This document shows positions 18,705-29,782 of a DNA stretch of 64,000 nt, one piece after another. How positions within the stretch are numbered: position 1 is the stretch's first letter; every line of letters begins with the position of its first letter. The DNA is taken from NCBI RefSeq assembly GCF_001436645.1, contig NZ_AYZI01000006.1, positions 1 to 64,000 on the forward strand, read 5' to 3'. Source of the DNA: Fructilactobacillus florum DSM 22689 = JCM 16035 (GTDB taxonomy: Bacteria; Bacillota; Bacilli; Lactobacillales; Lactobacillaceae). A program made the translations under genes and the position numbers. The notes below the pieces were generated by a model that saw nothing but the letters and a program-made list of their open reading frames with translations, was not told the DNA's origin and did no database searches.

Positions 18705-18757
18705 CAAAAAAAAACGCTGGATTGCAACCATCTCTAGATGGCTCTAATAATCCAACG
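18705..18757 (-). terminator. Intrinsic terminator of guaC
   Basis: On the minus strand, a long hairpin with outer stem CGTTGGATT/AATCCAGCG and inner stem CCATC/GATGG ends in nine T. It lies between guaC and the EamA gene. Confidence 0.75.
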
Positions 18758-18792
18758 AATTTTTATGAAAAATATTTAGCTACAAAAAGAGC

Positions 18793-19764
18793 TTAGTCAC
18801 CGTTATAAATTGTGTTTTTTAAAATCACATAGTCGACGGTTTTCAGTGCCCGCAAATCGCGCCCACCTGCATATGAAATCGAAGACTGTAAGTCCTCTTG
18901 CATTTCTTGTAACGTATTGTAAATACTACCTTTGTATGGAACTAATAGTTTTTTACCTTCCACGTTATGATAAGCGCCCTTCTGATATTCGGAGGCGGAA
19001 CCAAAGTATTCCTTATACTGCTGACCATCTTGCTCAACCTTCTTGCCAGGAGATTCCTCATGACCGGCAAAGAGCGAACCAATCATACACAGCGTCGCAC
19101 CAAAACGAAGTGATTTAGCAATATCACCATCAGTTCGAATACCACCGTCCGCTACGATTGGTTTTTGTGCTGCCTTTGCACAATAGCGAATCGCTGCTAG
19201 CTGCCAGCCACCCGTTCCAAATCCGGTCTTAATCTTAGTAATGCAAGCTTTTCCTGGTCCAATTCCAACCTTAGTTGCATCGGCGCCGGCATTTTCTAGC
19301 GCCCGCACTCCCTCTGGGGTTCCCACGTTTCCAGCAATCAAAAAACTCTGGGGTAACTTCTTTTTAATGTGTCGAATCATGTCAATAACGGCATCCGAAT
19401 ACCCATGAGCAATATCAATCGTAATGTACTCCGGAATCAATTGCTGCTGTGCTAACTGATCGATTAGCTCATACTCCGCGGGCTTAACTCCCACACTAAT
19501 CGATGCAAACAGCTGTTGTTGTTGCATGTGCTGCACAAAGCCTAGGCGTTTTTCCGGTTGAAACCGGTGCATCACGTAAAAATATCCATGTTGAGCCAAG
19601 GACACCGCTAGATCTTCATTAATCACCGTCTGCATGTTGGCCGGTACTACAGGCAACTTAAACCGACGACCACCAAGTTCACAAGTCGTCTGGCATTCAC
19701 TTCTGGATTGCACGACGCACTTGTTAGGGATTAGCTGAACATCATCATAATCAAAAACTTCCAT
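18793..19764 (-). CDS. guaC: GMP reductase
   Basis: Converts GMP to IMP with NADPH, recycling guanine nucleotides. A TIM-barrel enzyme of the IMPDH/GMPR family, 323 aa, without CBS domains. The catalytic Cys174 sits in [11 protein letters not shown], and SVGVK, GNVGT, VADGGIR and GSLFAGHEE loops are all present, as in Firmicutes type-2 GMP reductases. ATG start with TAGGAGT. Directly upstream lies a CGAACATT motif resembling a PurBox core, too weak to call alone. Monocistronic. Confidence 0.95.
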   Translation of the reverse strand: MEVFDYDDVQLIPNKCVVQSRSECQTTCELGGRRFKLPVVPANMQTVINEDLAVSLAQHGYFYVMHRFQPEKRLGFVQHMQQQQLFASISVGVKPAEYELIDQLAQQQLIPEYITIDIAHGYSDAVIDMIRHIKKKLPQSFLIAGNVGTPEGVRALENAGADATKVGIGPGKACITKIKTGFGTGGWQLAAIRYCAKAAQKPIVADGGIRTDGDIAKSLRFGATLCMIGSLFAGHEESPGKKVEQDGQQYKEYFGSASEYQKGAYHNVEGKKLLVPYKGSIYNTLQEMQEDLQSSISYAGGRDLRALKTVDYVILKNTIYNGD

Positions 19765-19857
19765 TTTGTACTCCTAATCACGAACATTATATCTAACAAA
19801 ATTATTTTTATTCGTTTGCACCCCAATATCATACCGAAACTAACCCCATTCGTCAAT

Positions 19858-19898
19858 AAAAAAATCCTGCTGAACCATCGTTGGCCAGTAGGATTTTT
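19858..19898 (-). terminator. Intrinsic terminator of dnaB
   Basis: Hairpin pairing AATCCT-CTG-CCA with TGG-CAG-AGGATT, T run on the minus strand, abutting the dnaB stop codon. Confidence 0.8.
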
Positions 19899-21299
19899 TT
19901 AAGCTTGGGCATATGAAATTGATGAGAACTTATTATATGACTTTACAAACAACAGCTTGACCGTTCCGCGGGGACCCGAGCGATTCTTTTCGATGATAAC
20001 TTCAACTTCACCAACGTTATCATTACCGGTATCGTTCTGCTGCTCAGAATCTTCACCATCATCACGTTCATAATAATCATCACGATACAAGAAGGCCACA
20101 ATATCAGCATCCTGTTCAATTGAACCAGATTCACGAATATCCGAAAGAACGGGACGTTTATCCTGACGTTGTTCTACTCCTCGAGATAGCTGGGATAAAG
20201 CAATTATCGGTACCTGAAGTTCGTTAGCCAATTTTTTAAGTTGTCGAGAGATTTCAGATACTTCTTGTTGTCTGCTTTCTCGTGTACTTCCTTCGATTAG
20301 CTGGAGATAGTCCACGACAATTAATCCCAGTCCCCCATCATTTGCAGCATCACGATCGGCCTCTTTTTTCAACCGCCGACAATTAGCACGAATTGAAGCC
20401 ATTCTAGCTCCAGGAGTATCATCAATAAATACCTTTGCATTTGACAACGTCCCCATGGCTACGGTTAAACTGTTCCACTCATCACTGCTTAGTTCACCCG
20501 TTCGTAAGTGGTTCGCATCAATACTACCCTCGGCACAAAGCATTCGGTTGACCAGTGACTCCGCACTCATCTCTAAGCTGAACACTGCCACCGTTTTATT
20601 AGTTTTAATCCCGACATTTTGCGCAATGTTCAGGGCAAAAGCCGTTTTTCCCACTGCTGGACGCGCTGCTAAAATAATCAATTCTCCTGGATGTAAGCCA
20701 GTCGTCATCTCGTCTAAAACCTTGTACCCAGTGGGCAGACCTGTCACATCGTCTCCACCATTTTTTGACAGTTCGTCAATCTTAGTAAAGGAAGCCGCTA
20801 GCACATCCTTGATTGCCTTAAAACCACTTTGATTTCGATTGTCAGTCACGTTCATGATATCGCGTTCTGCGTTATCTAAAACGGTCTCGACGTCCCCATC
20901 CTCATCATAGCTCGTACTAGCAATCTTAGTAGCCGTCTGAATTAGCCGCCGCAACGTCGCTTTTTTAGCAACAATCTTAGCATAGTAGACTAGGTTAGCT
21001 GCCGTTGGTACGGAGTCAGCCAGTTCAACAATGTACGCAACTCCGCCGACATCATCTAATTGGTTCTGGCTCTTCAGCTTATCGGTAACAGTCACTGCAT
21101 CGATTCCTTGATCATCGTCAGAAAGATCAAGCATTGCTTGAAAAATAAACTGATGCGCCCGCCGATAAAAATCAGCTGGTTGTAAGTACTCCATGGCATC
21201 TGGCAACGCATCCGGATTGATGAATAACGATCCCAGAACCGCTTTTTCCGCCTCATTATTATGTGGCGGGGTTCGATCTGTTAAAATGTCATTATCCAT
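19899..21299 (-). CDS. dnaB: Replicative DNA helicase DnaB
   Basis: Hexameric 5'-3' helicase of the replication fork (called DnaC in B. subtilis), 466 aa. The N-terminal primase-interacting domain (PHNNEAEKAVLGS) is followed by a RecA-like domain with Walker A ARPAVGKTA near residue 214 and the DnaB motif LSQLSRGVEQR. Start at ATG 21299, with CGAGG 6 nt upstream; a TTG six bases earlier is not favoured. It follows rplI by 36 bp, as in many lactobacilli. Confidence 0.96.
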   Translation of the reverse strand: MDNDILTDRTPPHNNEAEKAVLGSLFINPDALPDAMEYLQPADFYRRAHQFIFQAMLDLSDDDQGIDAVTVTDKLKSQNQLDDVGGVAYIVELADSVPTAANLVYYAKIVAKKATLRRLIQTATKIASTSYDEDGDVETVLDNAERDIMNVTDNRNQSGFKAIKDVLAASFTKIDELSKNGGDDVTGLPTGYKVLDEMTTGLHPGELIILAARPAVGKTAFALNIAQNVGIKTNKTVAVFSLEMSAESLVNRMLCAEGSIDANHLRTGELSSDEWNSLTVAMGTLSNAKVFIDDTPGARMASIRANCRRLKKEADRDAANDGGLGLIVVDYLQLIEGSTRESRQQEVSEISRQLKKLANELQVPIIALSQLSRGVEQRQDKRPVLSDIRESGSIEQDADIVAFLYRDDYYERDDGEDSEQQNDTGNDNVGEVEVIIEKNRSGPRGTVKLLFVKSYNKFSSISYAQA

Positions 21300-21334
21300 T
21301 TCCAACCTCGTTTCTAACCGGAAGCCTACCGGAG

Positions 21335-21787
21335 CTATTTTTCAGCCACGTGCACTCGAATAGTAGCGGTAACTTGCGGATGTAATTTAACTGGGACATT
21401 GGTATAACCCATCGTTTTAATTGGTTCAGCTAGTTCAATCTTTCGTTTATCAAGCTTAATTTGAAACTGTTTTGCCAAAACTTGAGCAATCTGCTTATTG
21501 GTAATTGAACCAAATAGGCGACCATCTTGACCAGCTTTAGCGGTTAGTTCTACCACCGTCTGTTCATTTTCAAGCTTAGTTTTAAGTTGCTGTGAATTAG
21601 CTAATTCTTCTTCTGCATGCTCTTCTGCATGTTTTTGCTGCGCTTTGACCCGGCTAATGGCTGCTTTAGTTGCTGGTTCAGCTAGTTGATTTTTAAATAA
21701 ATAGTTTTGCGCATACCCAGCTGGCATCTTTTTTATTTCACCGCGTTTTCCTTTTCCTCGCACATCTTCTAAAAAAATAACTTGCAT
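21335..21787 (-). CDS. rplI: 50S ribosomal protein L9
   Basis: Ribosomal protein of 150 aa. The N-terminal domain [17 protein letters not shown] with its Gly-rich 23S rRNA-binding signature, a long connecting helix rich in Lys/Ala/Glu, and the C-terminal domain are all present. Two in-frame ATGs exist; the second (21787) is chosen because AAGGAG is 9 nt before it and only 3 nt before the first. Lies between gdpP and dnaB, the usual order. Confidence 0.95.
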   Translation of the reverse strand: MQVIFLEDVRGKGKRGEIKKMPAGYAQNYLFKNQLAEPATKAAISRVKAQQKHAEEHAEEELANSQQLKTKLENEQTVVELTAKAGQDGRLFGSITNKQIAQVLAKQFQIKLDKRKIELAEPIKTMGYTNVPVKLHPQVTATIRVHVAEK

Positions 21788-21838
21788 ATTCATCCACTCC
21801 TTTTAGTTTACATTACCAATTTAACCGCGTTTAAGCAA

Positions 21839-23854
21839 TTAAACCTCCGTTGCGGCCTCGGTTTGCTTTTTAATTGCTGCCACCAGTTCCGTGCGGGCTG
21901 CCGTAATATCTTTGTCTGCCAACTGCGTTGCTCCTGCTGTCAGATGACCGCCCCCGCCTAACTCTTCCATGATTAATTGGACATTAATTTTACCATTGCT
22001 CCGAGCTGAGATCCCAATTTTATCATTGGTCCGCTGATACACGATAAAGGAGGCTTCCACTTGGTTAACTGATAATAACGAATCAACGGCCTTAGCTGCC
22101 GTTACTGCATCATAATTGCGATCTACCTCTGCCGTAATAATTGCAATTTGGTCTGACAAGAAATCAACTAGAGAAATTAAGTGAATTTCTGCCAAATAAT
22201 TATCTCGATTTTCCTTCAAGAAATAAGAAACCTGATCCACATCTGCTCCTGATGAACGCAAATAACTAGCAGCATCAAACGTTCGTGTTCCTGTCCGCAC
22301 TGTAAATGACTGGGTGTCGACTACAATGCCGGCCAGCATCGCGGTTGCCTCTAACTCACTAATTGGTTCAACGTCCCCCGCTTGATATTCGAACATTTCT
22401 GTAATTAATTCACAAGCAGACGAAGCATAGGGCTCAACGTAGGCTAACAATGGATTTGCTGGAAAGTTTTCTCCTCGCCGATGATGATCAATAATAACGG
22501 TTCGATTACTCAACCGCTGATTCAGCTCCTGTGCTGCCCCCATGATTGGGTTCGAATGGTCAACCATAATCAATAAACTTTCATCGGTTGCTAGCTTATC
22601 GGCTTTCTCTGGAGTAATCACCGCAGCGTTTAACTCCGAATCCTGCTTAATTTCCTGCAATAGCCGTTGAATATCAGTATGCACATCCTCTTCATCAAAA
22701 ACAATGTAACACTGCTTATTGTTCATCTGCGCAATTCGTCGAATCCCCAGAGCCGCGCCCCAGCTATCCATATCAGGAAATCGATGACCATCAACAAAAA
22801 TCTGATCAGAGCTTTTCATTAAATCTTGCAGGGCATGCGTAATCATTCGTGCTCGCACTCGCGTCCGTTTTTCCATCGGATTGGTCTTTCCGCCGTAGAA
22901 ACGAGCAGGCTCATCCACCGGCTTGATCACCGCCTGATCTCCACCACGACCTAGCGCCAAATCTAGATTACTTTGAGCTAATTCTGCTAGTTTATTCAGA
23001 TCGGAATCACCATAAGCAATCCCGACACTTAGAGTAATTGGATAGTTTTGTTGAATCGTTTCTTTGCGAATTGTATCAAGGATGCTAAATTTATCCTGCT
23101 CAATCTTTTCTAGAGTTTCAACATACAGCATCATCATATAGTGATCAGCATTAATTCGTTTAAGGTAGACCCCATACTGTTGCGCCCAACTGCTAAGTTT
23201 ATTGGTAACATAGTTTCGTAAGTTAGAAATTTCTTGATCAGACATAGCTTGACTAAGCTCGTCGAAATTATCAAGATAAATTTCACCAATACTAATCTTT
23301 TCATTCTCATACTTAATTTCAACTTCGGCATATTTGGTAATATCTAAAAGATAGATCGTCTGGTATTGTCGTTGAATAAGCATTACAAACTGCCGCTGCT
23401 GCCACGTAGCGGTGAAGGCCTCTGTTTGATTCCAATGTTTGCGAATAATTTTATATAGCTCAGGTGCCGCTGTTTCTAACGCTGATCCAAAGATTCGTTC
23501 ATCAGCAAAATATTTTTGCAAGTATGGATTAATCCATTTAACTCGCTGAACTTGATCCAGCATCAAAATTCCTACCGGCATTTCTAACAGGGCTTCTTGT
23601 TCCCCACGAGAAACCACGTATGACAAGTCTGCCATGTAATTATTGACCCGCTGCTCAACTAAGTTCAGATCACGAATTACTACCGTTAAGCCTACACATG
23701 CCAACACCAGTAACAACACACCCAGCCAGAAATTATAAAGAAATGAGATTACCAACCCGCTAATTAAAATCAAGGCAATAAAAAATGAGATGTTCCGCAT
23801 CTGTCGATTCTTTAAAAAGGGTGGCACGTTAAAATGGAACGTAGCTTTTTTCAT
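21839..23854 (-). CDS. gdpP: GdpP, cyclic-di-AMP phosphodiesterase
   Basis: Membrane-bound hydrolase of c-di-AMP, 671 aa. Two N-terminal membrane helices (about 20-60), a degenerate haem-binding PAS (to about 170), a degenerate GGDEF domain with GRGGDQ instead of GGDEF, then DHH (DGHRFPDMDSWG, IIDHHRRG) and DHHA1 (GGGGHLTAGA) domains that carry the phosphodiesterase activity. All catalytic motifs look intact. Located upstream of rplI, the conserved order. ATG start preceded by AAGGATGAAAC. Confidence 0.96.
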   Translation of the reverse strand: MKKATFHFNVPPFLKNRQMRNISFFIALILISGLVISFLYNFWLGVLLLVLACVGLTVVIRDLNLVEQRVNNYMADLSYVVSRGEQEALLEMPVGILMLDQVQRVKWINPYLQKYFADERIFGSALETAAPELYKIIRKHWNQTEAFTATWQQRQFVMLIQRQYQTIYLLDITKYAEVEIKYENEKISIGEIYLDNFDELSQAMSDQEISNLRNYVTNKLSSWAQQYGVYLKRINADHYMMMLYVETLEKIEQDKFSILDTIRKETIQQNYPITLSVGIAYGDSDLNKLAELAQSNLDLALGRGGDQAVIKPVDEPARFYGGKTNPMEKRTRVRARMITHALQDLMKSSDQIFVDGHRFPDMDSWGAALGIRRIAQMNNKQCYIVFDEEDVHTDIQRLLQEIKQDSELNAAVITPEKADKLATDESLLIMVDHSNPIMGAAQELNQRLSNRTVIIDHHRRGENFPANPLLAYVEPYASSACELITEMFEYQAGDVEPISELEATAMLAGIVVDTQSFTVRTGTRTFDAASYLRSSGADVDQVSYFLKENRDNYLAEIHLISLVDFLSDQIAIITAEVDRNYDAVTAAKAVDSLLSVNQVEASFIVYQRTNDKIGISARSNGKINVQLIMEELGGGGHLTAGATQLADKDITAARTELVAAIKKQTEAATEV

Positions 23855-23933
23855 GTTTCATCCTTATACATAAATTTAATGTTTGTTAAACTTTCTTTAA
23901 TTATACCAGTGTTATCCCGAAAATTTTAGTTAT

Positions 23934-23966
23934 AAAAAAAGACTTAGCCGTAGCTAAATCTTTTTT
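23934..23966 (-). terminator. Terminator of the rpsF-ssb-rpsR operon
   Basis: Short stem AAAGA-TTAGC/GCTAA-TCTTT followed by T run on the minus strand, just after rpsR. Confidence 0.75.
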
Positions 23967-23969
23967 TAA

Positions 23970-24221
23970 CTAGTCTTCTACTACGAATGGTAACAAGCCC
24001 ATAATTCGTGCTCGTTTAATCGCAATGGTCAACTTACGCTGGTTTTTGGCACTTGTTCCACTAACTCGACGGGGTAAAATTTTACCTCGTTCTGAAATAA
24101 AGCGCCGCAATAGGTCAACATCTTTATAATCAATGTATTCGATGTGGTTAGCAGCGATAAAATCAACTTTTCGGCGTCGGTGTCCTCCACGACGTCCGCG
24201 TGCGTGTCGTTGTTCAGCCAT
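23970..24221 (-). CDS. rpsR: 30S ribosomal protein S18
   Basis: Ribosomal protein of 83 aa that forms the S6:S18 pair on the platform of the 30S subunit. Conserved core [27 protein letters not shown] and the basic C-terminal [10 protein letters not shown] are present. GGAGGGAATAAC precedes the ATG. Last gene of the rpsF-ssb-rpsR operon, which is probably controlled by the leader upstream of rpsF. Confidence 0.97.
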   Translation of the reverse strand: MAEQRHARGRRGGHRRRKVDFIAANHIEYIDYKDVDLLRRFISERGKILPRRVSGTSAKNQRKLTIAIKRARIMGLLPFVVED

Positions 24222-24256
24222 GTTATTCCCTCCTTTATATTAAGGTAAACTCTTCT

Positions 24257-24766
24257 TTAGAACGGTAAATCATCATCAGAAATATCAATTTGGTCACCAG
24301 ACCCGGCAAATGGATCAGCAGCTGGGTTATCATTGCTACTTGAGCTAGTGCCGGTGTTCGGTTGGTTATTCTGGTTATTTGGTGTCCCAAATGGATTTTG
24401 TTGCGGAGCCTGGCTACCGTTGTTGGAATTCCCCTGCGCACCACCTTGTCGGGGTTCTAGCAGCGTGAAGTTTTCTACAACTACCTCGGTTACGTAGACT
24501 CGTTGACCCTGTTTGTTTTCGTAGTTTCGGGTTTGAATCCGTCCCTCAACTCCCAGTAACGAGCCCTTGTGAACAAAGTTTGCCAAATTTTCAGCTGATT
24601 TCCGCCAAATAACACAATTGACGAAGTCAGCTTCCCGATCACCATTAGCATTAGTGAACCGGCGGTCAACAGCCAAGTTAAAGGTTCCTACGGCTGTGCC
24701 TCCTTGGGTGTATCGCAAATCAACATCACGTGTTAAACGTCCAGTTAGGACAACGGTATTAATCAT
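24257..24766 (-). CDS. ssb: Single-stranded DNA-binding protein
   Basis: Protein of 169 aa with an N-terminal OB fold ([19 protein letters not shown]), a disordered linker rich in Asn, Gln, Gly and Ser, and the acidic protein-interaction tail ending DDDLPF. Start set at ATG 24766, with GGGAG 8 nt upstream; a TTG 18 bases earlier lies between that site and rpsF and is not favoured. Second gene of rpsF-ssb-rpsR. Confidence 0.97.
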   Translation of the reverse strand: MINTVVLTGRLTRDVDLRYTQGGTAVGTFNLAVDRRFTNANGDREADFVNCVIWRKSAENLANFVHKGSLLGVEGRIQTRNYENKQGQRVYVTEVVVENFTLLEPRQGGAQGNSNNGSQAPQQNPFGTPNNQNNQPNTGTSSSSNDNPAADPFAGSGDQIDISDDDLPF

Positions 24767-24792
24767 CTGAAACGCTCCCTTCAAATCGCAAA

Positions 24793-25086
24793 CTAGGCAT
24801 CACGCTTAACAGTCATTTGACGTAAGATGTTATCGCTAAATTTAGCTAAACGATCAAATTCGTCAATGGCCCGGTTATCATCAGCAGTTAAATTAACTAC
24901 GTGGTAAATACCTTCAGTGAAACCACCAATTTCGTAAGCAAAACGACGCTTTGACCAATCCTTTGAGTCAAGAATCTGGGCTCCATTATCAGTCAAAATC
25001 TTATCGAAGCGTTCCACTAATTCAGACTTAGCAGCTTCGTCAATGTCAGGACGAATAATGTAAGTAATCTCATACTTGTTTTCCAT
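24793..25086 (-). CDS. rpsF: 30S ribosomal protein S6
   Basis: Ribosomal protein of 97 aa with the conserved start [10 protein letters not shown] and the C-terminal RQMTVKRDA. First gene of the rpsF-ssb-rpsR operon. Its ribosome site AAGGAGG is part of the structured leader described at 25094-25141, so translation is likely repressed by the S6:S18 complex. Confidence 0.97.
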   Translation of the reverse strand: MENKYEITYIIRPDIDEAAKSELVERFDKILTDNGAQILDSKDWSKRRFAYEIGGFTEGIYHVVNLTADDNRAIDEFDRLAKFSDNILRQMTVKRDA

Positions 25087-25093
25087 GAATATG

Positions 25094-25141
25094 CACCTCC
25101 TTATGGACTATCGGCTCTTCAGTGATTTGAAGAGCAAGGGG
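25094..25141 (-). promoter_or_regulatory. S6:S18 ribosomal protein leader (autoregulatory mRNA element)
   Basis: On the minus strand, CCCCTT (25136-25141) can pair with the rpsF ribosome site AAGGAGG (25096-25102). Between them lies a perfect 7-bp hairpin GCTCTTC/GAAGAGC (25114-25120, 25129-25135). The bulge on the 3' side begins at the hairpin base with a CCG trinucleotide (25112-25114). This is the architecture reported for the S6:S18 leader motif, where the protein pair binds the CCG bulge. Here binding would lock away the ribosome site. Confidence 0.7.
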
Positions 25142-25240
25142 ACTTAGATTAATTAATCTAAATCACATCTGCTAATTTTATCACGAAGTATTCTAAATTT
25201 CAATCTACGAAATGTTTTTTGCGATACGTCCCCAAATACG

Positions 25241-25275
25241 CAAAAAAAGAAACCCTCGGGTTTCTTTTTTTATTT
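25241..25275 (-). terminator. Intrinsic terminator of gyrA
   Basis: Stem AAAGAAACC/GGTTTCTTT with a tight loop and long T run on the minus strand, ending at the gyrA stop. Confidence 0.8.
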
Positions 25276-27750
25276 TTATTCAGTTTGCATTGAATCTGAT
25301 TCCTCAGCGGCGGGAGCAACAATCGTCATGGTAGCTACCTTTGAACCATCATCCAAGCGAATCAAATGCACTCCAAGGGTTGCTCGACCGGTTTGCGAGA
25401 CATCCGCAATGGCCATTCGAATCAGCACTCCCTGGGTAGTAATCAGCATCACATCTTCATCGCCAGCAACAACGTTCATTCCCACTAAAGGACCATTTTT
25501 TTCCTTAATCTGGGCGGTCTTAATTCCTTTGCCGCCACGTCCTTTAATCGGATACTGAGCCACCGGCGTTTGCTTTCCAAATCCATTTTCAGAAATTACA
25601 AAAACTTGTTGGCCTGGAATTAAACGATCGGCACCAATGACCCAGTCATTTGGACGCAGCCGAACACCACGCACCCCGGTAGCCGAACGACCCATCAATC
25701 GCACTGCATCAACTTGAAAGCTAACCGCATAACCCTGCCGAGTTGCTAAAATCATATTCTGATTAGATTTCACTAGTAAGACTTTAATTACTTCATCATG
25801 CTCTCGCAGGTTGATTGCTTTTAACCCATTATTTCTAATGTTAACAAATTCAGCCAATGCCGTTCGCTTAACCGTCCCCATCTTGGTAGTAAAGAACAAC
25901 TGGTCTGGCTGATTTGGCGCTGGATTTGCAACGTTTAAAATGGTTTGAATCTTTTCATGCTGATCAAGATGCAGCAGGTTAACAATCGGAAGTCCCTTAG
26001 CAGAACGGCCATATTCTGGCACTTCATAGGCTTTCAGCCGATAAACTTTTCCCTTATTAGTGAAAAAGAGCAAACTATCATGGGTCGAACTAGTTAACAG
26101 GTGTTCAATAAAGTCGTCTTTATTAATTCCCATCCCCTTAATTCCACGACCACCACGATTTTGCGCCTTGAAATCATCCGTTGTAATGCGTTTAACATAC
26201 CCATTGTGCGTTAGCGTAATCGTGACATTTTTATCTTCGATTAGATCCTCGTCCTCGATGTTAGTAATTTCACCAATCATCAATTTCGTCCGCCGCTTAT
26301 CGCCAAACCGCCGCTGGATGTCCAACAATTCGTTGTAGATAATCTCATTAACCCGATCATGACTGGCCAAGATCTCTTGATAGTCCTTGATCTGGGCAAC
26401 TAATTTATCATGTTCGTCTGTAATCTTGTCACGCTCTAGCCCCGTCAAACGAACTAATCGCATATCCAAAATTGCCTGGGCCTGCTTGTCATCAAGCTCA
26501 AAATTTGTAATCAATTCTTGTTTAGCAACATCACCGGTTTTTGAACTACGAATAATCTTAATTACCGCTTCAATATTATCAAGGGCTACCAATAAACCGA
26601 CTAAAATATGGGCACGAGCCTGCGCTTTTTTCAAATTAAACCGGGTTCTACGAACAATTACTTCTACCTGGTATTCCAGGTATTCGTTTAAAATCTCCTT
26701 GAGACTCAGAACTTTAGGGGAACCATCACTAATGGCTAACATATTAAAACTATATGAAGTTTGCATCAGAGTTAATTTGTATAGATTATTCAAAACCACT
26801 TCGGCGCTAGCATCGTGGCGAATGTCGATGGCAATCCGCATTCCTTCCCGGTCAGATTCGTCATTAATCGCTGTAATCCCATTAATCCGCTTATCTCTGA
26901 CCAGTTCTGCAATTCGTTCGATTAATTTAGCTTTGTTGACCATGTAAGGAAGTTCAGTAACGGCAATAATTTCTTTGCCATTTTTTTCCGTTTCAATCTC
27001 GACCCGGGCTCGTACTGTAATGTTACCCCGACCAGTTTCATAGGCTTTACGAATTCCTGATTTGCCCATCACAATTCCACCGGTTGGAAAATCAGGTCCC
27101 GGTAAAACTTCCATTAATTCTGTAACACTAGCATCCGGACGCTTCATCAAGAGATGAATTGCTGAGATAACTTCACTTAGATTATGCGGAGGAATATTTG
27201 TCGCCATTCCCACTGCGATCCCCGTTGCCCCGTTTAATAGCAGATTAGGGATTCGTGCTGGTAAAACTACTGGTTCTCGTTCGGTTCCATCATAATTGGG
27301 CGCAAAGTCAACGGTATCCTTGTTCAAATCTCGAAGCATTTCAAGAGAAATTCGGCTCAAGCGCGCTTCAGTATACCGCATCGCTGCTGCCCCATCACCA
27401 TCAACTGACCCAAAGTTTCCATGACCATCGACTAGCAAGTAACGATAACTAAAGTCCTGTGCCATACGAACCATCGCTTCATAAATAGAACTATCACCAT
27501 GTGGATGATATTTCCCCATAACATCCCCAACGATTCGCGCAGATTTTTTATATGGTTTGTCTGGAGTAACTCCCAACTGATCCATTCCATACAAAATTCG
27601 ACGGTTAACTGGTTTGAGCCCATCACGGACATCTGGCAACGCCCGCGCTACAATCACGCTCATGGCGTAATCCAAGAACGATGACTTCATTTTCCTTGAT
27701 AATTCAATGTTTGTAATCCTGCTATCAGGTGTTCCAGCGTCGTTTGCCAC
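25276..27750 (-). CDS. gyrA: DNA gyrase subunit A
   Basis: Type II topoisomerase cleavage subunit, 824 aa. The catalytic tyrosine is in [12 protein letters not shown] (about residue 124), and the quinolone-determining region reads [20 protein letters not shown], with the wild-type Ser and Glu. The C-terminal half holds six beta-pinwheel repeats including the GyrA box ([10 protein letters not shown]). It ends with an acidic tail. It follows gyrB by 54 bp; a parS-like site fills that gap. Confidence 0.98.
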   Translation of the reverse strand: MANDAGTPDSRITNIELSRKMKSSFLDYAMSVIVARALPDVRDGLKPVNRRILYGMDQLGVTPDKPYKKSARIVGDVMGKYHPHGDSSIYEAMVRMAQDFSYRYLLVDGHGNFGSVDGDGAAAMRYTEARLSRISLEMLRDLNKDTVDFAPNYDGTEREPVVLPARIPNLLLNGATGIAVGMATNIPPHNLSEVISAIHLLMKRPDASVTELMEVLPGPDFPTGGIVMGKSGIRKAYETGRGNITVRARVEIETEKNGKEIIAVTELPYMVNKAKLIERIAELVRDKRINGITAINDESDREGMRIAIDIRHDASAEVVLNNLYKLTLMQTSYSFNMLAISDGSPKVLSLKEILNEYLEYQVEVIVRRTRFNLKKAQARAHILVGLLVALDNIEAVIKIIRSSKTGDVAKQELITNFELDDKQAQAILDMRLVRLTGLERDKITDEHDKLVAQIKDYQEILASHDRVNEIIYNELLDIQRRFGDKRRTKLMIGEITNIEDEDLIEDKNVTITLTHNGYVKRITTDDFKAQNRGGRGIKGMGINKDDFIEHLLTSSTHDSLLFFTNKGKVYRLKAYEVPEYGRSAKGLPIVNLLHLDQHEKIQTILNVANPAPNQPDQLFFTTKMGTVKRTALAEFVNIRNNGLKAINLREHDEVIKVLLVKSNQNMILATRQGYAVSFQVDAVRLMGRSATGVRGVRLRPNDWVIGADRLIPGQQVFVISENGFGKQTPVAQYPIKGRGGKGIKTAQIKEKNGPLVGMNVVAGDEDVMLITTQGVLIRMAIADVSQTGRATLGVHLIRLDDGSKVATMTIVAPAAEESDSMQTE

Positions 27751-27788
27751 TTGAATAACCTCCGTTCCCTCTCTTACTTGCCTGGTAA

Positions 27789-27804
27789 TGTTTCACATGA
27801 AACA
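27789..27804. other. parS-like site between gyrB and gyrA
   Basis: TGTTTCACATGAAACA, 15 of 16 positions of the parS consensus TGTTNCACGTGAAACA recognised by ParB/Spo0J. It is the exact reverse complement of the site at 38248. Confidence 0.85.
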
Positions 27805-29754
27805 TTACACATCTAGGTTTTCCACAAATTTGGCATTTGCTTCGATAAATTGACGACGAGGACCAACTTCTTCTCCCATTAACATGGTAAAAGCAGCCGC
27901 TGCAGCCTCGGCATCATCCGAAGTAACTCGCAGTAAACGACGATTTTCCGGATTCATTGTAGTATCCCACAATTGTTCCGCATCCATCTCTCCTAGTCCT
28001 TTGTACCGCTGAATTTGCGGCTTGGGCGCAGCTGGAAGCGATCCGAGCAGTGTCTGTAGTTCTTCATCGGAATCAATATACTGTTGAAATTTATTTCCCT
28101 GGCGAACCCGATATAAAGGAGGTTGTGCAATGTAGACATACCCCGCATCAATCATGGGACGCATAAAGTTATAGATTAAAGTCAACAACAGCGTTTGGAT
28201 GTGGGCTCCGTCAACATCAGCATCCGTCATAATAATTAGTTTATGATAGTGAGCTTTGTTAACATCAAATTCTGAACCAAATCCAGTTCCCATCGCGGTA
28301 AACAATGACCGGATTTCTTCGTTGGATAGAATTCGATCCATCGTGGCCTTTTCAACGTTTAAAATTTTACCGCGAATCGGCAAAATTGCCTGGGTTAACC
28401 GGGAGCGTCCCTGTTTGGCCGACCCCCCAGCAGAATCTCCCTCCACGATAAACAATTCTGAAATTTTAGGATCCTTACTAGTATTGTTGGCCAATTTACC
28501 GGGCAAGTTATTAATTTCCAAACCACTCTTTTTCCGAGTAACTTCGCGGGCTCGTTTAGCAGCAGAACGGGCCTTAGCAGCCAATAGTCCCTTTTGAACA
28601 ATCTCTCGAGCAACCTGCGGATGTTCATTCATAAACTGTGAAAATTCCTGACTAAAAACGTGATTCGTTGCTGTCCGTGCATCCGAGTTACCTAATTTGG
28701 TTTTGGTCTGCCCCTCAAATTGTGGATCTGGATGTTTCACACTAACAACCGCCGTAATGCCTTCGCGAACATCTGGCCCTGTGAGATTTTCTTCGTTATC
28801 TTTAATCAGCTTGTTGGTTCGTCCGTAACTGTTAATGATTCTGGTCAGTGCTTGCTTAAAGCCTTCTTCGTGGGTTCCACCCTCATAGGTATTGATGTTA
28901 TTAGTGAATGTTTTTAAGGTACTGTGATAATCATTTGTGTATTGTAGTGACACCTCGACAGTGATGCCATTTTCAACCCCTTCGACGTACACTGGGTCTG
29001 GAAAAACTGGTTGCCGCCCTCGATCCAAGAATTCTACGTAGTGCCTGATTCCGCCTTCATAAAGAAAGTCGTGTTCAACTGGTTCTTTTGACCGCTCATC
29101 TCGAATTGAAATCTGAAGGCCTTTGTTTAGAAAAGCTAATTCACGGACCCGGGTCGTTAGGGTCTCCATATCAAAGACGGTGGTCTCCGTAAAGACATCT
29201 GGATCCGGTAAAAAGTGCACCTTCGTACCATGCTCTTCGTGTGGTGCTGTTCCAATTTGTTTCATGGGCGTCTGTACATGCCCTCTGACAAAATCCATAT
29301 AATAGCGTTTGCCATCACGAGTAACTTCGACTGCTAGTTCGGCGGAGAGAGCATTAACCACCGAAGCTCCTACACCATGAAGCCCTCCAGAAACCTTGTA
29401 TCCACCACCACCAAACTTACCTCCGGCATGGAGAATAGTGAAAACTGTTTCTAACGCCGATTTGCCAGTTTCTTTTTGCAAATCAACTGGAATCCCCCGA
29501 CCATTATCAGTAACTGTAATACTGTTATCTTTTTCAATTACAACGCTGATTTTAGTGGCAAACCCAGCAAGGGCTTCATCGATCCCATTATCAACAATTT
29601 CCCAGACTAAATGATGCAAGCCTTGTGAATTAGTGGCTCCAATGTACATCCCGGGACGTTTACGAACTGCCTGTAATCCCTTCAAAACCTGAATCTGGCT
29701 GGCATCATATTCAAGCGCCTGCTCTGCTTTACTTTCCTCTGGCCGATCAGTCAT
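27805..29754 (-). CDS. gyrB: DNA gyrase subunit B
   Basis: ATPase subunit of gyrase, 649 aa. GHKL motifs VDNGIDEA and GRGIP, the transducer domain, and the TOPRIM motifs [13 protein letters not shown] and DADVDGAH are all present, and the C-terminus matches the family. It lies 28 bp downstream of recF in the transcript yaaA-recF-gyrB-gyrA. ATG start with AAAGGAGGAACG. Confidence 0.98.
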   Translation of the reverse strand: MTDRPEESKAEQALEYDASQIQVLKGLQAVRKRPGMYIGATNSQGLHHLVWEIVDNGIDEALAGFATKISVVIEKDNSITVTDNGRGIPVDLQKETGKSALETVFTILHAGGKFGGGGYKVSGGLHGVGASVVNALSAELAVEVTRDGKRYYMDFVRGHVQTPMKQIGTAPHEEHGTKVHFLPDPDVFTETTVFDMETLTTRVRELAFLNKGLQISIRDERSKEPVEHDFLYEGGIRHYVEFLDRGRQPVFPDPVYVEGVENGITVEVSLQYTNDYHSTLKTFTNNINTYEGGTHEEGFKQALTRIINSYGRTNKLIKDNEENLTGPDVREGITAVVSVKHPDPQFEGQTKTKLGNSDARTATNHVFSQEFSQFMNEHPQVAREIVQKGLLAAKARSAAKRAREVTRKKSGLEINNLPGKLANNTSKDPKISELFIVEGDSAGGSAKQGRSRLTQAILPIRGKILNVEKATMDRILSNEEIRSLFTAMGTGFGSEFDVNKAHYHKLIIMTDADVDGAHIQTLLLTLIYNFMRPMIDAGYVYIAQPPLYRVRQGNKFQQYIDSDEELQTLLGSLPAAPKPQIQRYKGLGEMDAEQLWDTTMNPENRRLLRVTSDDAEAAAAAFTMLMGEEVGPRRQFIEANAKFVENLDV

Positions 29755-29782
29755 TTTCGTTCCTCCTTTGTCATGCTGTTTC

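Noticed and set aside
19765-19898. A PurBox pair before guaC
   Set aside because: Only one CGAACATT core fits; the second expected arm is too degenerate to call.
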